NCBI GenBank assembly: GCA_945946745.1 | Contig: CAMEWZ010000090.1 | Location: 1 to 6,530, forward strand | DNA: 6,530 nucleotides | Source: an uncultured Clostridia bacterium | Lineage (GTDB): Bacteria; Bacillota; Clostridia; Oscillospirales; Oscillospiraceae | Reading direction: 5' to 3' | Shown here: positions 1 to 5,669 of the stretch, one piece after another | How positions within the stretch are numbered: position 1 is the stretch's first letter | Layout of the letters: the number at the start of each line of letters is the position of its first letter | Made by a program: the position numbers and the translations under genes | The notes under the pieces: model-generated | Database searches by the model: none | Told to the model about the DNA's origin: nothing | What the model saw: only the letters and a program-made list of their open reading frames with translations

Positions 1-35
1 GAGTCCGCCTCGTCTACCAATTCCAACACACCGGC
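1..35 (-). tRNA. tRNA-Leu, 5' half only (gene runs off the window)
   Basis: Read on the minus strand from position 35, the sequence has the layout of a bacterial tRNA-Leu. The acceptor strand is GCCGGTG, then TG, a 3-bp D-stem (TTG with CGA), the D-loop GAATTGGTAGA, the anticodon-stem 5' strand GCGGA and the loop start CTC. The window ends at the first anticodon base, which is C, so the anticodon would be CAA or CAG. The 3' half lies outside, so intactness cannot be shown. I see no convincing promoter in the 100 bases directly upstream. The nearest good one is at 236-264, ahead of a degenerate copy of the same tRNA. Confidence 0.8.
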
Positions 36-137
36 AGATATATTTCTTTACACCCAGACAAGCGTCCCCCGGAATTTGGAGGGATATACAGGAGGGATGT
101 GAAAGACGGATGAAAAACAGAATCTAAAAAATGCTTG

Positions 138-222
138 ATTGTCTAAGACTTTTCCCAACACCGGCAACAGATGACGAATTGGTTTTTGAGTCCACTACGT
201 CTACCAATTCCATCACACCGGC
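138..222 (-). pseudogene. degenerate tRNA-Leu copy with a ruined 3' half
   Basis: From 222 leftwards the first 35 bases match the tRNA-Leu at 1-35 at 31 positions. Two of the four differences covary: the outer D-stem pair is T-A in one copy and A-T in the other. The loop CTCAAAA gives anticodon CAA. After that the copy fails. The anticodon-stem 3' strand is ACCAA where TCCAC would pair. A GCCGG at 161-165 sits exactly where the T-stem 5' strand should be in a leucine tRNA, but the T-loop reads TGTTGGG instead of TTCRANY, and neither the T-stem nor the acceptor 3' strand pairs. A 5' fragment left by an integrated element is the alternative. The aligned T-stem makes decay in place, or a 3' replacement, more likely. 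Confidence 0.6.
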
Positions 223-235
223 ATGGTACTTACAT

Positions 236-264
236 AGTATAGTACACTTTTATCAAAAATGCAA
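236..264 (-). promoter_or_regulatory. sigma-A type promoter ahead of the tRNA-Leu pair
   Basis: On the minus strand a -35 of TTGCAT (259-264) is followed by a 17-base spacer and a -10 of TATACT (236-241). Transcription would start near 229, about 7 bases before the tRNA-like 5' end at 222, which is normal for a tRNA gene. The -35 is weak (3 of 6) and the -10 is good (5 of 6). The stretch 223-306 otherwise holds only the 3' flank of the yerC-like gene, where I see no clear terminator. Confidence 0.55.
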
Positions 265-306
265 GAAAAATTTTTGGAACGTCGCTTGATTAGGCTGTTT
301 CCTTTT

Positions 307-582
307 CTACTTTTTCAGCAGCCGGGAATATCCACTTCCGTATTGGACGCACCTGGATACCCGGCTCAGTGTGGCGGAGGAAATGTCCGCCTGTGCCATG
401 ACCTGGTGATAGGTATTCCCCTCCAGCAAGAGCCGGGCCGCGTAGCAGCGTTCTGCCATATTCTCCATTTCCTTTGCTGTACACAGATCCGCCAGCAGGG
501 CGTGGATGTCCTCCGGACTGGTGATCCCAGCCAGGAGCTCGCACAGAGCCTGGGTTCGCGCCTGCTTTTCCGTCTGCGCCAT
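307..582 (-). CDS. yerC: YerC/YecD family TrpR-related DNA-binding protein
   Basis: This 91-residue protein is a small helix-turn-helix protein of the YerC/YecD family, distant relatives of the tryptophan repressor TrpR. The family is widespread in Firmicutes, and its targets and any ligand are mostly unknown. Residues 33-55 have the family pattern (CTAKEMENMAERCYAARLLL), followed by the helix-turn-helix at about 56-86 with SSATLSRVSRC and the closing YGSGY. Length is typical. The start at 582 is chosen because AGGAGG lies 8 bases upstream; an in-frame GTG at 591 overlaps that ribosome binding site and is rejected. It is the last gene of the importer operon, 51 bases after the ATPase, with a GC-rich hairpin between them. 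Control of the importer or of itself is possible but only inferred from position. Confidence 0.88.
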   Translation of the reverse strand: MAQTEKQARTQALCELLAGITSPEDIHALLADLCTAKEMENMAERCYAARLLLEGNTYHQVMAQADISSATLSRVSRCVQYGSGYSRLLKK

Positions 583-600
583 AAAATGCACCTCCTGTGG

Positions 601-623
601 GCGCGGCCGGAGTCCGGCCGCGC
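601..623 (-). promoter_or_regulatory. intergenic GC-rich stem-loop without U-run
   Basis: GCGCGGCCGG (601-610) and CCGGCCGCGC (614-623) form a perfect 10-bp stem with a 3-base loop, between the ATPase stop and the yerC-like start. On the coding strand it is followed by CCACAGGAGG, the ribosome binding site of the next gene, not by a U-run. It is therefore unlikely to be a standard terminator. It may protect the importer mRNA 3' end or shape translation of the regulator. Confidence 0.6.
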
Positions 624-633
624 ATTTTCCTTA

Positions 634-1380
634 CTAAAACACCTGCTGGACTCCGCCAATAAATGCCCGGGTCTTCTCGCTTTTGGGATGATCAAAGACC
701 TCCTCCGGCGTTCCCATTTCCTCGATCACACCATCCGCCATATAGATCACCACATCCGCCACGCTTTTGGCAAACTCCATCTCATGGGTGACCACGATCA
801 TTGTGTTATTCTTGTCCTTTAGGCCCCGGATGACACGCAGTACCTCGCCGGTCAACTCCGGATCCAGGGCGCTGGTAGGCTCGTCAAAGCACAAAATCTG
901 GGGATTCAACGCCAACGCCCGGGCAATGGCCACCCGCTGCTGCTGGCCTCCGGAGAGCTGATGGGGATAGGCATCCTTCTTCTGACGCAAACCCACCTTG
1001 TCCAGCAGCGCCAGGGCCTTGTCCCGATTCTCTTGCTCCGTGCCCTGCTTCAGCAGTTTGGGGGCCAGGGTAATGTTCTCCAAAACCGTATACTGGGGGA
1101 ACAGATTGAAATTCTGGAACACCAGGCCAAAATGCAGACGGTTCTGACGGATCTCCCCCTCGGTCAGCTGACGGCCCGTGAGGCATTTCCCATCCACCAG
1201 CACCTCCCCCTCGTCCGCCGTCTCCAAGAAGTTCAAGCACCGCAGCAGGGTGGTTTTCCCACTGCCGGAGGAGCCGATAATGGCCAGCACCTGGCCCTGC
1301 TCCAGAGAAAAGCTGACGCCCTTCAAAACGTCCGTTTCTCCGAAGTGTTTCTTCAATCCCTTTACTTCCAATATCGCCAT
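634..1380 (-). CDS. polar amino acid ABC transporter ATP-binding protein (GlnQ/HisP type)
   Basis: This 248-residue protein is the ATPase that drives import of an amino acid from the cytoplasmic face of the membrane. All nucleotide-binding parts are visible: Walker A GSSGSGKTT at 36-44, Q-loop glutamine 89 in VFQNFNLFP, signature LSGGQ at 142-146, Walker B ILCFDEP at 162-168 with Glu167, D-loop SALD at 170-173 and switch His199 in VVTHE. Length and the ending FDHPKSEKTRAF fit the polar amino-acid uptake family. The ATG at 1380 lies 9 bases after the permease stop, and its ribosome binding site (GAGG) overlaps that stop codon, so the two genes are probably translationally coupled. The substrate cannot be told from the ATPase. 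Confidence 0.96.
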   Translation of the reverse strand: MAILEVKGLKKHFGETDVLKGVSFSLEQGQVLAIIGSSGSGKTTLLRCLNFLETADEGEVLVDGKCLTGRQLTEGEIRQNRLHFGLVFQNFNLFPQYTVLENITLAPKLLKQGTEQENRDKALALLDKVGLRQKKDAYPHQLSGGQQQRVAIARALALNPQILCFDEPTSALDPELTGEVLRVIRGLKDKNNTMIVVTHEMEFAKSVADVVIYMADGVIEEMGTPEEVFDHPKSEKTRAFIGGVQQVF

Positions 1381-1389
1381 GGCTCAACC

Positions 1390-2031
1390 TCAACTTCTGA
1401 AATAGTCCAGCTTCTTTTCCAGATAGCCGAACAGGATGGTGAGCAGTCCGTTAAAGACCAGGTAAAACACGCCCGTGTAAAAAAGCGGCCAAATGAGGCC
1501 CTTCTTGATGAAAGCCTCGCCGGCCCAGATAATCTCGTAAATGCCGATGATCCGGGCAAGGGAGGTATCCTTCACCAGGGTGATGATCTCGTTACTCATT
1601 GGGGCCAGAACGCGCTTGATAACCTGCAGCAGCACCACCCGGTAGAAGATTTGCCCCTTCGTCATACCCAGCACCTGCCCGGCCTCATACTGTCCTCTGG
1701 GAATGGACTCGATGCCGCCCCGATAAATCTCGGAGAAATAACAGGCATAGTTGATGACAAAGGCCACAATGGTGGCTGTGAACCGGGGCATGGCAGGAAG
1801 GCCGAACATCAAACCGGGGCCATAGAAAATGATAATCAGCTGAAGCATCAAAGGCGTCCCGCGAATGATCCAAACGAATCCCCGGGTCAGCTTCTTAAGC
1901 GGAAAAAACCGGCTCATGGATCCAAAGCAGATCACAAGTCCCAGCGGCAGCGCGAAGGCCAGGGTCAGTAAGAAAATTTTCAAGGACTCCCAGAAGCCCA
2001 TCAGCAGCTGCAATGTAACCGGGAGGAACAT
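1390..2031 (-). CDS. polar amino acid ABC transporter permease (HisM/GlnP type)
   Basis: This 213-residue membrane protein forms the import channel, most likely as a homodimer because only one permease gene is present. It begins with a hydrophobic segment at about 15-37, followed by the family motif RGTPLMLQL at 57-65. The EAA loop that contacts the ATPase is at about 101-123 (EIYRGGIESIPRGQYEAGQ), and KDTSL is at 154-158. Further membrane segments lie near 60-77, 85-103, 160-172 and 184-203. The ATG at 2031 is preceded by a GAGGT ribosome binding site, and an in-frame TAA just upstream excludes a longer start. It sits 73 bases after the binding protein gene, separated by a stem-loop, and 9 bases before the ATPase gene. 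Confidence 0.95.
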   Translation of the reverse strand: MFLPVTLQLLMGFWESLKIFLLTLAFALPLGLVICFGSMSRFFPLKKLTRGFVWIIRGTPLMLQLIIIFYGPGLMFGLPAMPRFTATIVAFVINYACYFSEIYRGGIESIPRGQYEAGQVLGMTKGQIFYRVVLLQVIKRVLAPMSNEIITLVKDTSLARIIGIYEIIWAGEAFIKKGLIWPLFYTGVFYLVFNGLLTILFGYLEKKLDYFRS

Positions 2032-2070
2032 AGGCGCTTACCTCGCTTATCTATAGTATCGTTACGGCAA

Positions 2071-2091
2071 GGGAGGGCCGTCAGCCCTCCC
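2071..2091 (-). promoter_or_regulatory. intercistronic stem-loop after the binding protein gene
   Basis: GGGAGGGC (2071-2078) and GCCCTCCC (2084-2091) form a perfect 8-bp stem with a 5-base loop, 13 bases after the binding-protein stop. On the coding strand it is followed by TTGCC, so it has no real U-run. Stem-loops at this place in ABC importer operons are known to protect the upstream message or cut read-through, giving much more binding protein than membrane subunits. That role is inferred here. Confidence 0.65.
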
Positions 2092-2104
2092 TGTTCCCCG
2101 CTTT

Positions 2105-2890
2105 TTACTGTGCCAGCGTCAGACTGTATTTGTCCGCCAGTGCCTGCATGGTGCCATCGGCACGGAGCTCATCCAGAATTTCATTGACCTTGGCCGTCAC
2201 GTCGGAATCCTTCCGGAAACCGATGCCGTATTCCTCGCTGGTCAAGCTGATGCCGGAGGCCAGGTCAGCGTAGCTGGTGCCCGCACCGGTCATGGCGTTG
2301 GCCATGGTGATGTCGATGACGCAGGCATCGGAGGTTCCCGCGGCCACTTCCATCAGCGCAGCCGCCTGATCCTGGACGGCGATGATCTGATCGTCGGGAA
2401 TGCCGATCTCCTTCACGGCGTCCTGGCCGGCGGAGCCGTTCTCCACGGCGAAGGTCAGACTCTGCAGCAGCTCAACGGCATCATACTGCCCCACGGTGTC
2501 GGCCTTCATCACCAGCACCTGCGCGTTGATGACGTAGGGGGCGGAGCAGTTGGTATTCAAGGTGACTTCCTCGGTGATGGTCATTCCGTTCCAGATGGCA
2601 TCGATGTTCTTGGTTTCCAGTTCATAGAACTTCTTGCCCCAGTCTGCCAGGACGAAGAACTCGCACTTTACCCCCAGCTTCTCGCAGACCAGCCGTGCCA
2701 ACTCCGCGTCGAAGCCGGTCCACTCGCCGTTTTCATCCTTGTAGTCCATGGGTGCATAGTCGGTGATACCCACAATCATGGTGCCCTTGTCCTGGATGTA
2801 CTTAAGGTCGGACTTTCCGGACGCGCCGCAGCCGGCGAAGCAGGTCAGCACCATCAGTGCCGCCAGCAGCATAACCAATACTCTTTTCAT
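2105..2890 (-). CDS. amino acid ABC transporter substrate-binding lipoprotein
   Basis: This 261-residue extracytoplasmic protein captures the substrate and hands it to the permease. Residues 1-20 are a lipoprotein signal peptide (MKRVLVMLLAALMVLTCFAG) and Cys21 would carry the lipid. The mature part is a type II periplasmic-binding fold of the SBP_bac_3 family: ITDYAPMDYKDENGEWTGFD at 42-61, WNGMTIT at 100-106, SAPYV at 116-120 and ACVIDITMAN at 189-198, where Asp193 would bind the substrate amino group. The arginine that usually follows TITxE and holds the carboxylate is Val109 here. The start at 2890 has AAAGGAA 9 bases upstream. An in-frame ATG at 2935 lies inside the -10 box and cannot be used. 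The substrate is unknown; it is the first gene of its operon. Confidence 0.95.
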   Translation of the reverse strand: MKRVLVMLLAALMVLTCFAGCGASGKSDLKYIQDKGTMIVGITDYAPMDYKDENGEWTGFDAELARLVCEKLGVKCEFFVLADWGKKFYELETKNIDAIWNGMTITEEVTLNTNCSAPYVINAQVLVMKADTVGQYDAVELLQSLTFAVENGSAGQDAVKEIGIPDDQIIAVQDQAAALMEVAAGTSDACVIDITMANAMTGAGTSYADLASGISLTSEEYGIGFRKDSDVTAKVNEILDELRADGTMQALADKYSLTLAQ

Positions 2891-2933
2891 ATCCCAACAT
2901 TCCTTTCGCGGTTTTGTTTTTGTTTCCTCTGGC

Positions 2934-2962
2934 ATTATACTTTACTTCGCTAAAGTTGTAAA
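2934..2962 (-). promoter_or_regulatory. strong sigma-A type promoter of the amino acid importer operon
   Basis: On the minus strand TTTACA (2957-2962, 5 of 6 to consensus) is separated by exactly 17 bases from a perfect TATAAT (2934-2939). Transcription would start near 2927, giving a leader of roughly 37 bases before the binding protein ATG at 2890. A 9-bp inverted repeat covers both promoter boxes. Confidence 0.85.
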
Positions 2963-2966
2963 GTAT
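2937..2966. promoter_or_regulatory. operator-like inverted repeat over the importer promoter
   Basis: ATACTTTAC (2937-2945) and GTAAAGTAT (2958-2966) are perfect inverted repeats with a 12-base spacer. The spacer holds a further partial match to the half-site (ACTTTA on the minus strand, 2951-2956), which makes an inner ACTTTA-6-TAAAGT dyad. One arm overlaps the -10 box and the other the -35 box, so a bound protein would block RNA polymerase. I do not recognise the motif as a known box. The yerC-like product at the operon's end is one candidate ligand. Confidence 0.6.
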
Positions 2967-2972
2967 TATTTT

Positions 2973-3009
2973 CCAATATTGCCATTTTCGGCGTTTTGCA
3001 TGATATTGG
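2973..3009. repeat. second inverted repeat upstream of the importer promoter
   Basis: CCAATAT (2973-2979) and ATATTGG (3003-3009) are perfect 7-bp inverted repeats, 23 bases apart, with a small GCC/GGC dyad between them. The nearer arm lies 10 bases upstream of the -35 box, in a place suited to an activator or an accessory site. AT-rich chance dyads are common, so support is modest. Confidence 0.35.
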
Positions 3010-3044
3010 TCTTTTCACGCGCTTCTGTTTTCACTCTTTCATCC

Positions 3045-3085
3045 AAAAGAAAGCGGCCGAATGCCCAGGATGGGCACTCAGCCGC
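3045..3085 (-). terminator. Rho-independent terminator of the glycopolymer operon
   Basis: A 15-bp stem (3053-3067 with 3071-3085; two G-U pairs on the RNA) and a 3-base loop start 8 bases after the transferase stop. On the minus strand it is followed by TTTCTTTT (3045-3052). It separates the glycopolymer operon from the importer promoter. The other flank is also T-rich on the plus strand, so it could work in both directions, though no plus-strand gene is seen. Confidence 0.92.
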
Positions 3086-3093
3086 ATAGTTTT

Positions 3094-4545
3094 TCACATG
3101 GAGCCGTCTTTCCGCAGCACGGCGCCGATGGTTTTCAGCAGGATCTTGATATCCAGCCCCAGGCTCCACTCCTGGATGTACTTCTTGTCCAGCTCCACCA
3201 CCTGCTCAAAATCGGTGATCTTACTGCGGCCGCTGACCTGCCACATGCCGGTGATCCCCGGCTTGATGGCCAGTCTGGCCCGGTGGTGCAGCTCATACCG
3301 CTCCCACTCATCCACTGTTGGCGGGCGGGTGCCCACCAGGGACAGATCGCCCTTCAGCACGTTCCAGAATTGAGGGAATTCGTCCAAGCTCCAATCCCGA
3401 ATGTAATTCCCGATGCCCTTCTTGATGGTACCGTCCGGCCGCTTCTCGCAGCCGATGATCCGGGGGTCATAGTCCAGCTTGAACATCAAGCCGCCGCTTC
3501 CCATTCGGTTATTGGCCATCAGTTCCGCCTTCCTGGCCTCGGCATCCAGATACATGCTGCGGAATTTGTACATCTTAAACAGCTTTCCGTTTTTCCCCAC
3601 CCGGGTCTGGGCAAAAAAGATGGGGCCGGGAGATTTTCGGTAGATCATGGGGCCGATGATTACAGCCAGCACCAGGGTGAGCAGGCAGCCAACCAGTCCG
3701 CCCATAATATCCATGATCCGCTTGAGGCAGATTTGCAAAGGTGTGGCCATGCTGATGCCCACGGTGAGCACCGTGCAGTCGGCGATCTTCTCCACCTCCT
3801 GCTTTCTCCCGATCAAGCCTCCCATCTGCTCCATTTCGATATGGACAATGATGCCCATGCCCGTCAGCTGCTCGACCAGGTTTTCTGGGTACAATTGCCC
3901 CTGGGGCAAGGACAGAACCACTTCATCCACCCACTCCCGGCACAGCATGGACACAACCGTTGCTTCATTGGCGGTGACGGGAACGCCCAGCACGTCCTCC
4001 CCGGTCTGATCCAGATCCAGAAGGCACACGCCCTTCAGCAAATAATGGGACATTCTGTCACTTTTGTAGCGCCTTACCACGTCCTCCGCCTGGCTGGCGG
4101 TGGTAATGATGTACAGTGCGGCACTCTTTCGCTTCGGGCGGGCCACAAGACGGCGTTTCCACAGCAGCCGCGCTCCATAGGAAATTAGGCAGTAATACGC
4201 CGCGAAGGCGCCCAGCATCAGCCGGGAATACAGGGCGCTGTTCTTGGCGGCAAACAGATAGCCAAGTCCCAGCAGCATCACCAGAAACACCTGCTTCGCC
4301 GTCTGGGCGAATTCCCGGTAATAGCCCCGGCGCAGGACATTCTTCATGCCCTCGCCCACAATCAGCACCACCAGATCCAGCAGGGACAACACGGACATTA
4401 GGTTCAAGTTGTCGCCATCCAAAATGGAAAAGTGCAAACCAAATCGGGTGATACCTGCCATGACATATGCCAGATTCAAGCACAGGATGTCCAGCAGAAT
4501 AAAGTCCCAGTGCTTCATCCAGCCCTGTACATTCTTTTTGTACAT
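3094..4545 (-). CDS. polyprenyl-phosphate sugar-1-phosphate transferase (exopolysaccharide initiating enzyme, WcaJ/WbaP type)
   Basis: This 483-residue membrane enzyme should move a sugar phosphate from a UDP-sugar to undecaprenyl phosphate, the first step of capsule or exopolysaccharide assembly. The N-terminal half has about four membrane segments (near 14-31, 50-66, 85-100, 108-125), then a cytoplasmic nucleotide-binding-like region at about 140-265. The catalytic domain follows: KRIMDI at 275-280, membrane segment at about 281-303, SPGPIFFAQTRVGKNGK at 305-321, KFRSM at 327-331, and SLDEFPQ with catalytic-type Asp388-Glu389. NVLKGDLSLVGTRPP is at 395-409 and KPGITGMWQVSGRS at 428-441. Length is normal for the large two-part type. 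The ATG at 4545 has AAGGAAG upstream. It is last in the operon, 95 bases after the LCP gene. The exact sugar cannot be read from the sequence. Confidence 0.94.
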   Translation of the reverse strand: MYKKNVQGWMKHWDFILLDILCLNLAYVMAGITRFGLHFSILDGDNLNLMSVLSLLDLVVLIVGEGMKNVLRRGYYREFAQTAKQVFLVMLLGLGYLFAAKNSALYSRLMLGAFAAYYCLISYGARLLWKRRLVARPKRKSAALYIITTASQAEDVVRRYKSDRMSHYLLKGVCLLDLDQTGEDVLGVPVTANEATVVSMLCREWVDEVVLSLPQGQLYPENLVEQLTGMGIIVHIEMEQMGGLIGRKQEVEKIADCTVLTVGISMATPLQICLKRIMDIMGGLVGCLLTLVLAVIIGPMIYRKSPGPIFFAQTRVGKNGKLFKMYKFRSMYLDAEARKAELMANNRMGSGGLMFKLDYDPRIIGCEKRPDGTIKKGIGNYIRDWSLDEFPQFWNVLKGDLSLVGTRPPTVDEWERYELHHRARLAIKPGITGMWQVSGRSKITDFEQVVELDKKYIQEWSLGLDIKILLKTIGAVLRKDGSM

Positions 4546-4585
4546 AGTCCTCTTCCTTCTCTATTTCACTCGCAGCATGAAAGGC

Positions 4586-4626
4586 GGCACGTCACGGCTG
4601 CCCCAAAGGGCAAATCCCGACGTGCC
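4586..4626 (-). promoter_or_regulatory. intercistronic hairpin between LCP and transferase genes
   Basis: GGCACGTC (4586-4593) and GACGTGCC (4619-4626) are perfect 8-bp inverted repeats. Inside them lies a second hairpin, TGCCC (4599-4603) with GGGCA (4608-4612). On the coding strand only GCCTTTC follows, so it is not a convincing terminator and the transferase is probably still co-transcribed. It may lower or protect the downstream message. Confidence 0.5.
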
Positions 4627-4640
4627 ATTGTGCGCTTGGG

Positions 4641-5663
4641 TCAAGCCTCCCGGTAAAACAGGGCCAGCACGGTATCGCGCAGGGAGTCCTCATCCACGTA
4701 AAACTCGATGTATTCTTCCCCCAGAACTGCTTTCCCCTCCAGAGTGCGAATGGGCGCAATCGTACACTGCGTCAGCAGATCTCCCAACGTCTCCAATTGG
4801 TTTACGGTACAGTCGGAAACCATGCTGTCTGACACCGTCAGAAGGGTTTTCGCCAGGAAATCCCCATTGGCCCGGCTGCGCTCCATCAGCTTGGCATACA
4901 GTGCGGCCAGATACTGCCGCTGGCGCTCCATCCGGTGCAGGTTGCTGCTGTCCTCCAGACCCAGCCGGGTGCGGACATACACCAGCGCCTGGTCGCCCCG
5001 AAGGGTGACCTCCTTGCCCTGCTCCAGCGCAGGATCGATCCCGGTGAAATCATCCAGCACCGTTACGCTGACGCCGCCGACAAGATCATTGATCCGCCCC
5101 ACAGCGTCCATGGTCAGCGTCATATAGTGGTCGATGGGAACACCCTCCAGAAGGGTAGACACCGCCTTCACCGCATTCAAGCAGCTGTCAGAGCCGCCGC
5201 TGCCGTAGGTATGGGCCAATGCCAGCTGTCCGGTAAAGGTGCCTGCCGCACCGCCGCCCACACCCAGACGGCGGATGGTCGTCATGGTGTCCCGGTTCAG
5301 ATGCAGCAGCTCCACGGTTTTGGCGTTTTCGTCTATCACCACCAGCATCAGAAAGTCTGATTGCAGCTTATTGGTATAGCCGATGGCATTTTCCGGGCGC
5401 TCATACTTGTCCAAACCCATCAGCAGCAGGGTTTGAATGCCCTCTCTGGGAAGATAGGTTTTTCCCCCGTATTCCAGCTGCCCCTCCACCGTGGGTGCCG
5501 GGGCTGTGGTTTGGGCGGATGTGGTCTCAATGGAGGTGGTTTGGGTCGCCATCGTTTCCGCATCCTTCGGCTGGGCTTTTTCCCCGCCGCAGCCAGCCAG
5601 AAGGAGTGCCGCCGCACAAAGGCAGCAGCACAGCCTTCCGGAAATGGTTTTGGGATTTCTCAT
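4641..5663 (-). CDS. LCP (LytR-CpsA-Psr) family lipoprotein
   Basis: This 340-residue protein belongs to the LCP family, which transfers lipid-linked glycopolymers onto peptidoglycan outside the cell. Residues 1-24 are a lipoprotein signal ending in LLAGC with lipid-site Cys25, followed by a Thr/Ala-rich linker (about 38-58). LCP marks follow in order: TNKLQSDFLMLVVID with Asp103, HLNRDTM with Arg124-Asp125, DHYMTLTMDAVGRINDLVGG at about 178-197, ALVYVRTR with Arg231 and Arg233, then Asp238, Arg244 and Arg247 in the DSSNLHRMERQRQYL stretch. Most LCP proteins are held by an N-terminal membrane helix; this one seems to be a lipoprotein. The ATG at 5663 is 6 bases after the previous stop, with GAGGA inside the end of that gene, so translation is probably coupled. 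The gene after it encodes the priming transferase of the same pathway. Confidence 0.93.
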   Translation of the reverse strand: MRNPKTISGRLCCCLCAAALLLAGCGGEKAQPKDAETMATQTTSIETTSAQTTAPAPTVEGQLEYGGKTYLPREGIQTLLLMGLDKYERPENAIGYTNKLQSDFLMLVVIDENAKTVELLHLNRDTMTTIRRLGVGGGAAGTFTGQLALAHTYGSGGSDSCLNAVKAVSTLLEGVPIDHYMTLTMDAVGRINDLVGGVSVTVLDDFTGIDPALEQGKEVTLRGDQALVYVRTRLGLEDSSNLHRMERQRQYLAALYAKLMERSRANGDFLAKTLLTVSDSMVSDCTVNQLETLGDLLTQCTIAPIRTLEGKAVLGEEYIEFYVDEDSLRDTVLALFYREA

Positions 5664-5669
5664 TCCCGC

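Noticed and set aside
1..222. Similar 35-base units at 1-35 and 188-222 with a third partial match near 155-165, looking like a small direct-repeat or CRISPR array
   Set aside because: The units are tRNA-Leu 5' halves, and the third match falls exactly at the T-stem position of the degenerate copy. Spacing is not regular.
251..256. TTGATA as the -35 box of the tRNA promoter
   Set aside because: It gives a 9- or 14-base spacer to the available -10 boxes. TTGCAT gives the proper 17.
961..1971. Long plus-strand open frames (for example 961-1971, 3061-4188, 5361-6380)
   Set aside because: They lie opposite well-supported minus-strand genes, show His/Gln/Leu-rich low-information composition and no family motifs. 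They are antisense shadows.
2891..2935. Upstream ATG at 2935 for the binding lipoprotein, adding 15 residues
   Set aside because: It lies within the -10 box, so it would not be on the mRNA, and it would bury the signal peptide.
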